37,344 nt of DNA from an uncultured Woeseiaceae bacterium (lineage in GTDB: Bacteria > Pseudomonadota > Gammaproteobacteria > Steroidobacterales > Woeseiaceae). Shown piece by piece: positions 29,392-37,344 of this stretch. Location: NCBI GenBank assembly GCA_947258485.1, contig CAMYIS010000119.1, positions 1-37,344 of the forward strand, written 5' to 3'. Below the pieces are notes generated by a model, which worked only from the letters and a program-made list of their open reading frames with translations, was not told the DNA's origin and made no database searches. A program made the position numbers and the translations under genes. Each line of letters opens with the position of its first letter. Positions within the stretch are counted from its first letter, which is position 1.

Positions 29392-30444
29392 GGCGAGTCG
29401 GACGCAGTCACGCCCGGCGCGCTTGGCGGCGTAAAGCGCCCGGTCGGCTCTCTCTATCAACGCATCTACCGTGTCGCCATCGCGAGCCTGGGCAACGCCA
29501 AGACTGATCGTGACCATCAGCTGCGCGTCGTGACTGTTCATTGCATCGCTGTTGATGTGCGTTCGCACGCGCTCGGCGACTTCTTCGCCCTCCGTGATAT
29601 TGGTCTTGTGCAATATGAACAGGAATTCCTCGCCACCGTAGCGGCAGATTTCATCATCGGCACGTGCGCCCGAAAGCATCCTGCGCGCGGCAATTTGAAG
29701 AATTTTGTCGCCAACGAGGTGCCCATGCGCGTCGTTGATCTCCTTGAAATGGTCGAGGTCGGCCATGATGACGCAAAGCGGTGACATTTCAGTCTTTGTT
29801 CGCTCAAGTGCAGCACCGAGGCACCTTTTAGAATAAGAGTGATTGCGAAGGTTGGTTAACCAGTCGGTCACCGCGAGTTGGCGCAGGCGGACAGTCTCAT
29901 CGCGCTCGGTCTCGAGTGACTTCGTAAGGTCAGACACTTTGCCCGAGCAATAGCTCTCGACGGCCAGCGACATATCGAGCGCAGTAATCTTGAGGATAAA
30001 CCGGAGCAACTCCGCGAAAGCCGGCCCATCGTCGCGTATCGCCGGCGGAATGTACTCGATCAACAGGCTTTGCAGCCGGTGGAACGCGCACTGGTAGAGG
30101 CTCTGGGGAACACCGACGCGTTGGTGAACCGAGCCGATTTGCAGCCGATTCTCGAAATATTCGCGCGTATGAAAATCGATGCCGAGCCCCAGCAGGTAAC
30201 GTTTTTGACTTTCCCTCAGACTCGCAGCAGTGGACGGCCCGTCAACGATGCGGTTGAACTCGTCAATTCGCAGCAAGGATCCGTAAAAACGGTCAACAAT
30301 GGCATCGACGTTTGGGGCAATGATGTGGTCGTGGAGTTTTCGGCCGCTGGCTTCCATTCCCTCCTGGTCAAGCTCGATGAGGCGCAAACGATCGGCAATG
30401 GTGTTCTCGCCGAACCCGCAGCTCTCCCATAAGGGGTGATCCAT
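29389..30444 (-). CDS. Globin-coupled diguanylate cyclase (oxygen sensor)
   Basis: 351 aa from ATG at 30444, with AGGGA about 10 nt upstream. Residues 15-165 fit a protoglobin sensor: a distal Tyr in RFYGSLL (Tyr54) and a proximal heme His in IGSVHQRVGVPQSLY (His107), as in DosC-type proteins. A short linker helix (180-205) precedes the GGDEF domain. This opens with LAVTDWLTNLRNHSYSKR, holds LDHFKEINDAHGHLVGD, and has the active-site RYGGEEF. RADD five residues before GGEEF is the inhibitory RxxD site. It should make cyclic di-GMP in response to oxygen or another heme ligand. No EAL domain is present. It is single, convergent with the GPH transporter, and probably not part of the glucan pathway. 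Confidence 0.9.
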   Translation of the reverse strand: MDHPLWESCGFGENTIADRLRLIELDQEGMEASGRKLHDHIIAPNVDAIVDRFYGSLLRIDEFNRIVDGPSTAASLRESQKRYLLGLGIDFHTREYFENRLQIGSVHQRVGVPQSLYQCAFHRLQSLLIEYIPPAIRDDGPAFAELLRFILKITALDMSLAVESYCSGKVSDLTKSLETERDETVRLRQLAVTDWLTNLRNHSYSKRCLGAALERTKTEMSPLCVIMADLDHFKEINDAHGHLVGDKILQIAARRMLSGARADDEICRYGGEEFLFILHKTNITEGEEVAERVRTHINSDAMNSHDAQLMVTISLGVAQARDGDTVDALIERADRALYAAKRAGRDCVRLA

Positions 30445-30542
30445 GCTTTTGCTTTCCCTAGCTGTTGCGCCCCACAACAAGGCTTCTATATTTATGCGGC
30501 AGCGCAACCAGGATATCTATGCGGACATGTACGTAGCTGGTT

Positions 30543-30561
30543 GAAAAACGTGACGTTTTTC
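30543..30561. other. A/T-rich hairpin downstream of kdsB
   Basis: GAAAAACG, a TGA loop and CGTTTTTC form an 8-bp perfect stem 6 nt after the kdsB stop. It lies where a terminator for the minus-strand operon, or a regulatory site for the diguanylate cyclase, would be. The stem is A/T rich, so termination is uncertain. Confidence 0.4.
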
Positions 30562-30566
30562 TCACC

Positions 30567-31313
30567 TCAGGATGAGAATTCGCGTTCGGCGCGGCGCAAA
30601 TCCTCTTCGGTGTCGACGCCGGTGCCCGGTCGCACCGCGGGCACGCCGACAGCGATGGTCATGCCCAATGACAGTGCGCGCAGCTGCTCGAGTTGTTCGC
30701 AGACTTCGAGATCGGAAGGCTCCGCCGCAACGAAGCGCCGCAGCACGCCACAGCGATAGGCGTAAATGCCGTGATGATGCAGGGCTGACCGCACCGCCCG
30801 CTGTTTGTTTTTCGCATCGCGGGCGTACGGGATGGGCGCGCGACTGAAATAAATCGCGTGACCGTGCGCGTCGTGAATAACCTTGACGATATTCGGGTTG
30901 TCAAAATCCTCGTCGTTCAGAAGATGCGACGCGAGGGTTGCAATATCGGCGCTCGCGTCGTCCAGCAACGCCGCGCACTGGTCAATCAGCGTCGCCGGCA
31001 TTGCGGGTTCGTCGCCCTGCAAGTTGACGACAACCTGATCGTCGTCCCAGTCGAGCAAATCCGCGACTTCAGCAATGCGCTCGGTCCCGGACTGATGCTG
31101 ATTGCCCGTCATACAGACTGTCGCCCCGAAAGCCGCCGCCACGTCCGCAATACGATTATCATCGGTGGCAACCACCACGTCGGTTGCCGCACTTTCGCGG
31201 CCGCGCTGGTACACGTGCTGCAACATCGGCTTGCCGCGCAGCTCGCGCAACGCTTTGCCGGGCAAACGCGTCGATGCAAAGCGAGCGGGAATGACAACCA
31301 CGAAACCCGTCAT
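30567..31313 (-). CDS. kdsB: 3-deoxy-manno-octulosonate cytidylyltransferase (CMP-Kdo synthetase)
   Basis: 248 aa, the normal length. It activates Kdo as CMP-Kdo for lipopolysaccharide inner-core synthesis in the cytoplasm. VVVIPARFASTRLPGKALRE is the nucleotide-binding N-terminal signature. VVVATDDNRI, HQSGTERIAE and VVNLQGDEPAMP are the family's conserved blocks, and YFSRAPIPYARD and HHGIYAYR follow as usual. Its ATG overlaps the lpxK stop by 4 nt, so the two are translationally coupled. It is the last gene of the exbB-exbD-msbA-lpxK-kdsB operon. Confidence 0.96.
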   Translation of the reverse strand: MTGFVVVIPARFASTRLPGKALRELRGKPMLQHVYQRGRESAATDVVVATDDNRIADVAAAFGATVCMTGNQHQSGTERIAEVADLLDWDDDQVVVNLQGDEPAMPATLIDQCAALLDDASADIATLASHLLNDEDFDNPNIVKVIHDAHGHAIYFSRAPIPYARDAKNKQRAVRSALHHHGIYAYRCGVLRRFVAAEPSDLEVCEQLEQLRALSLGMTIAVGVPAVRPGTGVDTEEDLRRAEREFSS

Positions 31314-32347
31314 TGTGCGCCCTGCCAGCCGCGCAAGCGGGATTCGATTTGTTCGATCAGCGGTAATGCCAGAACGGGCTCCATCTGCAAATCCACGGGG
31401 ACGTACCAGTATTTGTCGTTGATACTTCGTCCCAGTTTGACGGCATCTTTCTCCGTCATGAAAACCTCGAAGTTATCACCGAAGTCGAGCTGCTTCACGT
31501 CCAGAACGGCATGGTCAGCGAACGAGTGTTCTATGACCTGTATGTCCAATGCCCGCAACATCTCAAAGAATCGCGATGGGTTTCCGATGCCTGCAACAGC
31601 ATGCACCGTCGTACCGGCAAACCGCTCGATCGGTCGGGCCAACGATCCATTGAGACGGCAAGCTTCAGTCGCGACAAGGTCGAACTCCACAGCGTTCAGC
31701 TCAGCGACCGACATATCGTTGCTCGGTCGCATGGCGCCATTGACCAGCAGCTGATCCACATCTTCGAGGCGATCCGGCAATTCGCGAAGCGGTCCAGCCG
31801 GCAGCAACCAGCGATTGCCAAGTCCGCGTGTGCCGTCAATCACGCAAATTTCATAGTCGCGGCCAAGACGGTAATGCTGCAACCCATCATCCGCAATGAT
31901 GATATCGACACCATCATCTACGAGCATTGCCGCGGCACGCACCCGGTTAGCGTCAACGGCCACGGGACAGTTGCTGCGCCGGGCGAGTAACACCGGTTCA
32001 TCACCGACCAGCCGAGCGTCGCTATCGGAATCGACGCGCATGGGAGACTTGGACTTGCTGCCACCATACCCTCGACTGACGATGCCGGGCGAGAAGCCGC
32101 GCGCACGAAGCTCGCGCGCAAGCCAAATGACAGTCGGCGTCTTGCCGGTGCCCCCTGCCGTAATATTGCCGACGACGATAACAGGAACCGAAACGTGGCG
32201 GACCCTGAGCACGCCAGCCCGATAAAGAAAGCGTCTGCTCATCGTGACGAACCAGTAAAGGCCGCTCAGGGGCAATAATACCCAGCCGGAACGGGCACCT
32301 TCGTACCAGGCACGATGAATCCATCGGTAGGTCACAGCCGCGCTCAC
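31310..32347 (-). CDS. lpxK: Tetraacyldisaccharide 4'-kinase
   Basis: 345 aa. It phosphorylates the lipid A precursor at the 4' position on the inner membrane. An N-terminal hydrophobic segment (SGWVLLPLSGLYWFVTM) anchors it. VPVIVVGNITAGGTGKTP is the Walker A-containing signature unique to LpxK, followed by FSPGIVSRGYGG. VDIIIADDGLQHYRLGRDYE holds the catalytic DDGLQH motif, and IDGTRGLGNRWLLPAGPLRE follows. Length and motifs are complete. It overlaps msbA and kdsB by 4 nt each, as expected for one tightly coupled operon. Confidence 0.96.
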   Translation of the reverse strand: MSAAVTYRWIHRAWYEGARSGWVLLPLSGLYWFVTMSRRFLYRAGVLRVRHVSVPVIVVGNITAGGTGKTPTVIWLARELRARGFSPGIVSRGYGGSKSKSPMRVDSDSDARLVGDEPVLLARRSNCPVAVDANRVRAAAMLVDDGVDIIIADDGLQHYRLGRDYEICVIDGTRGLGNRWLLPAGPLRELPDRLEDVDQLLVNGAMRPSNDMSVAELNAVEFDLVATEACRLNGSLARPIERFAGTTVHAVAGIGNPSRFFEMLRALDIQVIEHSFADHAVLDVKQLDFGDNFEVFMTEKDAVKLGRSINDKYWYVPVDLQMEPVLALPLIEQIESRLRGWQGAQ

Positions 32348-34113
32348 TCGTCTTCAGACTCCGCAGTGAACTGCATGCGATACAGGGCCGCGTAGTGGCC
32401 GTCTTGCGCCATGAGTTCACCATGCGTCCCGGACTCGACGATGCGACCCGAATCAAGAACGATTATGCGATCGGCTTTTTCGACCGTGGACAAGCGATGT
32501 GCGATGACGAGCGTCGTGCGATCCTTCATCAGCACGTCAAGCGCATCCTGGATGCGCCGCTCGGACTGCGTATCCAGCGACGACGTCGCTTCGTCCAGAA
32601 TCAGAATTGGTGCGTTCTTTAGCAGCGCACGGCCAATTGCAATGCGCTGTCGCTGGCCGCCCGACAGCAGCACGCCACGGTCACCAACCATGGTTTCAAG
32701 CTTTTGAGGTAATTCGTTCGCAAAGTCGAGCACGTGTGCCGCTTCGGCAGCGCGTAATACTTCGTCGTCCGAATGCGATCCGAGTTGTCCGTACGCGAGG
32801 TTATTTTCGATCGTGTCGTTAAAAAGTACGACGTCCTGGGTCACCAGGCTGATATTGTTGCGCAGGCTCGCCAAGGTAAGATCCTTGATCGACACTCCGT
32901 CAATCAGTATGTCGCCGGAATCCAACTCGTAAAAGCGCGGCAACAGACTGGCCAGCGTGGACTTGCCGCTGCCCGAATGTCCTACGATCGCGAGCGTATT
33001 GCCCGCCTTCAGATCGATGTTAATGTCCTGAAGAACTGGTCCGTTATCGTCCCCGTACGAAAAACACGCGTCGACGAAACGGACGTCACCTTTGACGCGA
33101 TCGATGTCAACGCTGCCATTGTCCTCCTCGTCCTGCTCGTCAATCACCATAAACAGGCTGTCCGCGCCCGCAACGCCTCGCTGCAGCGTTGCATTGACAT
33201 TCGTGATGCGTCGCACGGGTTGCAGCATCAGCATCATTGCAGAGAAAAATGCGATGAACTCACCCGCTGTCAGTGAGCCTTTGAGCGATTCTCTTGCCGC
33301 TACGTAAATTACGAGTGCGATACCGAAGCCGAACACCACCTGTGTTACCGCAACGCCCATCGATCTGACGCGAATAAGCTTGAGGTTCTGGCTGCGGTTG
33401 CGGCCGTCGGCATCGACAAGGCGAGCAAGCTCGTAATCGTAGCCCCCAAATGCCTTGACGACCTGGTTTCCCCGAATGACTTCATCCGTCACCTGGGTCA
33501 CTTCGCCCACCGAGGCCTGGATATGATCGCTGTAACGGCGAAACGCGATGCCGAGTATCCGTACGATCAATGCAACGATCGGGAAAAGAATTAAGACGAA
33601 GATTGTCAATACCGGACTGTAGTAAAGCATCACACAAAATGCGGCAATCACGGTCAAAATATCGCGCACGGCAATCGTGACCACACTGGTCACAGACTCC
33701 GCCACCATCTCGACGTTGTAGGTCATGCGAGACAACAGCGGGCCCGTGGTCTGGGCGTCAAAATACTTGGCCGGCAAAGTGAGGAACTTTCCAAACACCT
33801 GGCGACGCAGATCGCTGATAACCTGCCGCCCGATCCAGCCCAATGAAGCTTCGGTGGCAAATCCGGAGATTCCGCGCAGTATGAAGATCACCATGAATGC
33901 GTACGGGATCCATTGGACGGTTTCGAGTTGCTTGGCGACCAGCGCCTGGTCGGTCAGCGGCGCGAGCAGCGCCACGAGCCCGGCTTCGACGACCGCCGTG
34001 GTCGCCATGCCGATTACTGCTATGAAACCAATGAGCTTATGCGGTGTAACGTAACGCCAAAGCCTCGCATAGACGACACGGACTTCAGGATCGATGCGTT
34101 TTGTTACGGCCAC
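32344..34113 (-). CDS. msbA: Lipid A export ABC transporter, permease/ATPase
   Basis: 589 aa, the usual MsbA length. The N-terminal half has six membrane helices with the linker GIAFRRYSDHIQASVGEVTQ. The ATPase domain has the Walker A motif IVGHSGSGKSTLASLLPRFY, signature LSGGQRQRIAIGRALL, Walker B ILILDEATSSLD and switch His in VIAHRLSTVEKADRI. The protein flips lipid A-core across the inner membrane. The start is GTG at 34113; its ribosome site is weak. The neighbours lpxK and kdsB support MsbA over a generic exporter. Confidence 0.95.
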   Translation of the reverse strand: MAVTKRIDPEVRVVYARLWRYVTPHKLIGFIAVIGMATTAVVEAGLVALLAPLTDQALVAKQLETVQWIPYAFMVIFILRGISGFATEASLGWIGRQVISDLRRQVFGKFLTLPAKYFDAQTTGPLLSRMTYNVEMVAESVTSVVTIAVRDILTVIAAFCVMLYYSPVLTIFVLILFPIVALIVRILGIAFRRYSDHIQASVGEVTQVTDEVIRGNQVVKAFGGYDYELARLVDADGRNRSQNLKLIRVRSMGVAVTQVVFGFGIALVIYVAARESLKGSLTAGEFIAFFSAMMLMLQPVRRITNVNATLQRGVAGADSLFMVIDEQDEEDNGSVDIDRVKGDVRFVDACFSYGDDNGPVLQDINIDLKAGNTLAIVGHSGSGKSTLASLLPRFYELDSGDILIDGVSIKDLTLASLRNNISLVTQDVVLFNDTIENNLAYGQLGSHSDDEVLRAAEAAHVLDFANELPQKLETMVGDRGVLLSGGQRQRIAIGRALLKNAPILILDEATSSLDTQSERRIQDALDVLMKDRTTLVIAHRLSTVEKADRIIVLDSGRIVESGTHGELMAQDGHYAALYRMQFTAESEDE

Positions 34114-34126
34114 GAGGTCAACTCAA

Positions 34127-34549
34127 TTACTCAGCCGGATCATTGACGGTAGCAATGCTGATCTGCGTAAATCCCAGGCGACCCGCGACATCCATTGCCG
34201 TCACAACATGCTGATGTTTGGCGTTTGCATCAGCGCTAATTGTCAGCGGCAGTTTGTTGTTACCGGCGGAGATCTTGCGCAGTGCATTTCGGATAGTTTC
34301 CGGACGGTTATTAATCAGTTCACGGCCGTTAATAAGGTAGGTGCCCGTCTCCGTAATCATGATATCGATTTGTTGCGGCGGCGCTTCGACCACGGCCGCG
34401 CTGTCCGCCTCCGGCAGTCGAATTGCAATTTGCGATTGCTTGACGAAGCTCGTTGAGACCATGAAAAAGATCAGCAACAGCAGCACGACGTCGATCAGCG
34501 ACGTCAGGTTAACTTCGGGCTGCGTGCGTGGCCGCAAGCTGAGTTTCAT
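34127..34549 (-). CDS. exbD: ExbD/TolR family proton-channel protein
   Basis: 140 aa. One membrane span near the N-terminus with the essential aspartate: VNLTSLIDVVLLLLIFFMVS. A periplasmic domain follows (TGTYLINGRELINNRPETIR). With ExbB it uses the proton gradient to energise TonB, or a Tol-type partner. No tonB gene is in this window. Its ATG overlaps the exbB stop by one base (TAATG). In many gammaproteobacteria this pair sits upstream of msbA-lpxK, as here. Confidence 0.93.
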   Translation of the reverse strand: MKLSLRPRTQPEVNLTSLIDVVLLLLIFFMVSTSFVKQSQIAIRLPEADSAAVVEAPPQQIDIMITETGTYLINGRELINNRPETIRNALRKISAGNNKLPLTISADANAKHQHVVTAMDVAGRLGFTQISIATVNDPAE

Positions 34550-35166
34550 TACTGCCCTTGCTCGTTGCGGCGGTGCAATGCCTCAACCAGTTTGATCGCT
34601 TCTTTTTCCATGTCGACGACCAGGGTGTCGACCCGGGTGCGATAGTAGCGATAGCCAATCAGCGCAGGAATCGCCACGGTAAGGCCGGCCGCCGTGGTTA
34701 TCAGCGCTTCTGCTATGCCCCCGGCCAGTACGGTTGGATTGCCGACCCCGTGCGTCGTGATCGCCGTGAATACCTTGACCATACCTATCACGGTACCCAA
34801 CAAGCCCAGCAACGGGGTAATCGCCGCGACCGTGCCGAGCGTTTCGAGGTAGCGTTCGAGTTCATGCACGACGTGCCGTCCCGTGTCCTCGATTGCATCC
34901 TTGAGTACGGCCCGCTCTCTGTCGCGATTGATCAGTCCGGCCGCAAGAATCTGCCCCAGCGCAGAACCCTGGTGCAAGAACTGGATTTGCTTCTGATCCA
35001 ACTGGTCTTTCTTGACCCAACCCCAGACTTTGCTGGTCAGGTCCTCGGGAATCACCCGCTTCTGTTGCAGGGTCCAGAATCGCTCGAGAATGATACCCAT
35101 CGCGAGAATCGCACAGATGATGATGGGCGCCATCAGGTAGCCGCCGGATTTTACTATCTCAACCAT
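34549..35166 (-). CDS. exbB: MotA/TolQ/ExbB family proton-channel protein
   Basis: About 205 aa from ATG at 35166, which has CAGG about 7 nt upstream; TTG at 35181 is the longer alternative. Three membrane segments are seen: YLMAPIIICAILAMGIILER near the start, then a pair at about 115-140 and 155-180. LGTVAAITPLLGLLGTVIGM and AGGIAEALITTAAGLTVAIP are the family's conserved channel helices. It forms the ring around ExbD and could power TonB receptors such as the one at 6096-9068. It is the first gene of the operon with exbD, msbA, lpxK and kdsB. Confidence 0.93.
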   Translation of the reverse strand: MVEIVKSGGYLMAPIIICAILAMGIILERFWTLQQKRVIPEDLTSKVWGWVKKDQLDQKQIQFLHQGSALGQILAAGLINRDRERAVLKDAIEDTGRHVVHELERYLETLGTVAAITPLLGLLGTVIGMVKVFTAITTHGVGNPTVLAGGIAEALITTAAGLTVAIPALIGYRYYRTRVDTLVVDMEKEAIKLVEALHRRNEQGQ

Positions 35167-35179
35167 AGAGACCTGACCC

Positions 35180-35244
35180 AAGGAGGAAAAATGAAATATA
35201 CAGTGACCGCGCAGAAAATTCCTGCGATAGCGGGCGCTTTTTGA
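35180..35244 (+). other. Possible 17-codon leader ORF with an ideal ribosome site
   Basis: On the plus strand AAGGAGG (35180-35186) is followed by AAAA and ATG at 35191. The frame reads MKYTVTAQKIPAIAGAF and stops at 35242-35244. It lies in the 81-bp gap between comEC and exbB, both on the opposite strand, so nothing is encoded downstream in this direction. It may be chance. Confidence 0.2.
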
Positions 35245-35247
35245 CTG

Positions 35248-37344
35248 TTAGTCAACGCGGTCGCGCCAGAATCGGTGGCGTTCGTGGCGGTCCATCCGCA
35301 GGGCCTGAAGCCCGCCGGGTTCGCACAGGCGCATACTCACGGCACCCGCGGTTGCCGTGTCCAGCACATCGGCGCCGACGGCCTGCCAGCGCATGCGTAC
35401 TCGCTCCTTGGGAAAACCCCAGCGATTGCCAAATCCGGCCGATACAACGGCGATTTGCGGCGACACGGCGTCAACAAATGACTTGCTGGAGGACGTCAGG
35501 CTGCCATGGTGGGGGACGACCACGGCATCGACGGCTCCCAGACCCGTCCTTTCAATAATCTCGCGCTCGGCCGCGGCCTCGATATCGCCGGTCAGCAAAA
35601 GCCCGTGCCGGCCGGCCTCGACCAGCAGAACGCAGGACGAATCGTTGCCCTCGCGTGGCCTCGCCGGGTCCGGATGCAGGATATGAAAGCTGATGTCGTC
35701 TGCCGCCCAGCCCTGTCCAGCCATGCATGCCGACGAGGTAAGCTCCGTATCGCGCAACGGTTCGCCGACCAGCACTGTTCCAATGTCCGCGTATTCTCGA
35801 ATCGTACGCACGCCGCCGCTGTGGTCGATATCGGCATGGGACACAACCAGCCAGTCGATGCGGCTAATGCCTTTGGACTTTAGAAACGGCAAAACGACGT
35901 GTTCTGCAACGGCTCCCCCGTCGCGAAAAGACGCCCCCGTGTCAAACATCAGGGTACTCCGCTCAGTCTGCAAGACGGTCGCCAGCCCCTGCCCGACATC
36001 GAGGACATGAGCATCAAAGCAGCCCCTGCCCGGCGGCCCTGGTGCTTGCAGCAGCAGCGCCGCGACCGCAAGCAGGGCCAGCCGCCGGCCAGGCCAGCCC
36101 CTCGGCAACAGCATGAAAAGAGACGGCATGAAGACGACCAGCCAGCCGAAATTCTGGACTGCTGCTACGGTCGTGTCGGCGAACGGCAAGCGCGCTGCTT
36201 GCTCGATCAGCGCCAGCAGCCATTCGATACTTCTGGCCGCAATTCGCAGTGCGCCGTGCCCTACCAAACCATCGTTGCCGCCGAACGCCAGGCCGGTGAG
36301 TGTGAAAGGCACCGTAACGATGCTGAACAGGGGCACCGCGACGAGGTTCACGGGCAGTGCAAGAAAAGCAATGCGGTTAAAGAGGATCACCGTTAGCGGC
36401 ATGAGTCCGAACAGTAGAAATATCTGCATAACGAAGAGTTGCCGAACTGCGTTGCTTACCCGATGAATGTAACGCCCGCTTACGGCCACGTTCCTTCGAA
36501 TACGCGCAAGCCAGAGCAGCACGACAACCGCCGAGAACGACAGGTTGAATCCGGGTGTCATGGTCGAGACCGGGTCCAGGATAAAAATACTGAGCGCCGC
36601 AACTGCGATGGTCGCAAACGGATCGATAGGCCTGCGACGAATAATTGCGCAGGCGGCAACCAGGAGCATTAGCGATGCGCGTTCGGCAGGCACCCCCAAT
36701 CCGGATACAAGAGCGTAGGCAATCGCAACGCCAACGCCGAACACTATCGCCATGGCATGTGCGTTTCCCGTCATGCGCAGTACGCCCAGCAGTGCCCTTG
36801 CAAACAGAAACGCAACTGTCGCGGCCAGGCCGACATGCAGGCCCGAGATTGCCATGAGATGGCTCGTGCCCGTTACGGCGTAGTTGTCCCACTGTGTGCG
36901 CGAGATACGATGCCTCGCGCCGACACCAACGGCCGCAAGCACGGCTGCTGTGTCGGGCGACCTGGCTGCCTGGTCTGCGCGAGCGAGAAAGTCGCGTCGA
37001 TAAGAATCGATCGCGCTTTCGCTGCCGGTCTGCAGGCGTCGATTGCGTTTACCGTTCACGACGTAGCCCGTCGCCAGAATTTTTTGCCGAAATAACCACG
37101 CCTCGGCGTCAAATACGCCCGGGTTGCTGTAGCCTCTGGGCCGTCTCAGCCGCAGCTCGAACTGCCAGGTGTCGCCGATGGCCGGCTCGAGCGGTGGCTC
37201 AAACCAGCTAACTCGCGAACGGGCTGGTAATCGGTGGTCGTCGATCGGCTCGACCAGCATCACGACCGCACTGCCCGTCACTTTCGGGAAGTCGACGATC
37301 CGCACCTGGGTCAGCAAACTGTCGTTTGCAAAACGGGCGTTGAG
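35248..37344 (-). CDS. comEC: ComEC/Rec2 family DNA-uptake channel protein, partial (N-terminus beyond window)
   Basis: 698 aa visible; the frame is open to the window end, so the true start lies outside (TTG at 37317 is not needed). The N-terminal part has the OB-like DUF4131 segment (GDTWQFELRLRRPRGYSNPG). The Competence membrane domain follows with TSHLMAISGLHVGLAATVAF and SGLGVPAERASLMLLVAACA and about eight or more spans. The C-terminal third is a metallo-beta-lactamase domain: HVLDVGQGLATVLQTERSTL, VSHADIDHSGGV (metal-binding HxDxDH) and VVPHHGSLTSSS. It carries single-stranded DNA across the inner membrane during transformation. It is followed on the same strand by exbB after 81 bp, without a clear terminator. 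Confidence 0.93.
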   Translation of the reverse strand, partial: LNARFANDSLLTQVRIVDFPKVTGSAVVMLVEPIDDHRLPARSRVSWFEPPLEPAIGDTWQFELRLRRPRGYSNPGVFDAEAWLFRQKILATGYVVNGKRNRRLQTGSESAIDSYRRDFLARADQAARSPDTAAVLAAVGVGARHRISRTQWDNYAVTGTSHLMAISGLHVGLAATVAFLFARALLGVLRMTGNAHAMAIVFGVGVAIAYALVSGLGVPAERASLMLLVAACAIIRRRPIDPFATIAVAALSIFILDPVSTMTPGFNLSFSAVVVLLWLARIRRNVAVSGRYIHRVSNAVRQLFVMQIFLLFGLMPLTVILFNRIAFLALPVNLVAVPLFSIVTVPFTLTGLAFGGNDGLVGHGALRIAARSIEWLLALIEQAARLPFADTTVAAVQNFGWLVVFMPSLFMLLPRGWPGRRLALLAVAALLLQAPGPPGRGCFDAHVLDVGQGLATVLQTERSTLMFDTGASFRDGGAVAEHVVLPFLKSKGISRIDWLVVSHADIDHSGGVRTIREYADIGTVLVGEPLRDTELTSSACMAGQGWAADDISFHILHPDPARPREGNDSSCVLLVEAGRHGLLLTGDIEAAAEREIIERTGLGAVDAVVVPHHGSLTSSSKSFVDAVSPQIAVVSAGFGNRWGFPKERVRMRWQAVGADVLDTATAGAVSMRLCEPGGLQALRMDRHERHRFWRDRVD

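Overview
This window looks like marine Gammaproteobacterium chromosome. The evidence is a lipid A export/biosynthesis operon (exbB-exbD-msbA-lpxK-kdsB) next to comEC, a very large TonB-dependent receptor of the Xanthomonas/Caulobacter type without a SusD partner, and flavin-dependent halogenase/SapC/cupin genes typical of glycan-feeding Proteobacteria. I cannot assign a genus from sequence alone. No rRNA, tRNA, CRISPR array, insertion sequence or phage gene was found.

About 29 kb (1-29338) is best read as a beta-1,3-glucan (laminarin-type) utilization locus. Left part, mostly minus strand: the start of a malectin-domain lipoprotein (1-346), a divergent DUF6445 gene (375-1127), then a minus-strand group of two FAD-dependent 'tryptophan halogenase' homologues, a SapC protein and a JmjC-like cupin (1124-5966). 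A TonB-dependent receptor lies upstream of these (6096-9068), separated by a strong hairpin terminator. Plus-strand operon 9332-16553: ADP-ribosylglycohydrolase-fold protein, CBM9-like exported protein, a GH149-like beta-1,3-glucan phosphorylase and two GH17 enzymes without signal peptides, followed by a LacI-family regulator (16680-17714). Minus-strand run 27759 to 17757: secreted GH3, sugar-porter MFS, a lipoprotein with two catalytic domains (clan GH-A barrel plus GH17), a LysR regulator, a small hypothetical ORF, a GH16 laminarinase lipoprotein and a secreted GH-A hydrolase. A GPH-type sugar transporter (27875-29338) diverges from GH3.

The genes form a coherent pathway. The surface lipoproteins GH16 and GH-A/GH17 would cut polymer. 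The TonB receptor would import oligosaccharides. GH3 would trim them in the periplasm. Two inner-membrane carriers would import sugars or oligosaccharides. The cytoplasmic GH17s and phosphorylase would finish breakdown. The locus also carries its own control circuit: five 14-bp palindromes matching TGACARCGYTGTCA sit in front of the TonB receptor (two), the plus-strand operon, lacI and the GH3/GPH divergent pair. At four of the five the operator contains the -35 hexamer, with a 17-bp spacer to the -10. The LacI protein encoded in the locus is the obvious candidate repressor.

Right part (29336-37344): a 56-bp near-perfect palindrome lies between the GPH transporter and a globin-coupled diguanylate cyclase. 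Then come the housekeeping genes kdsB, lpxK, msbA, exbD and exbB, and a comEC gene cut by the window end. The most unusual parts are the halogenase/SapC/cupin/DUF6445 group of unknown function, the double-headed glycosidase, and the operator-as-minus-35 architecture.
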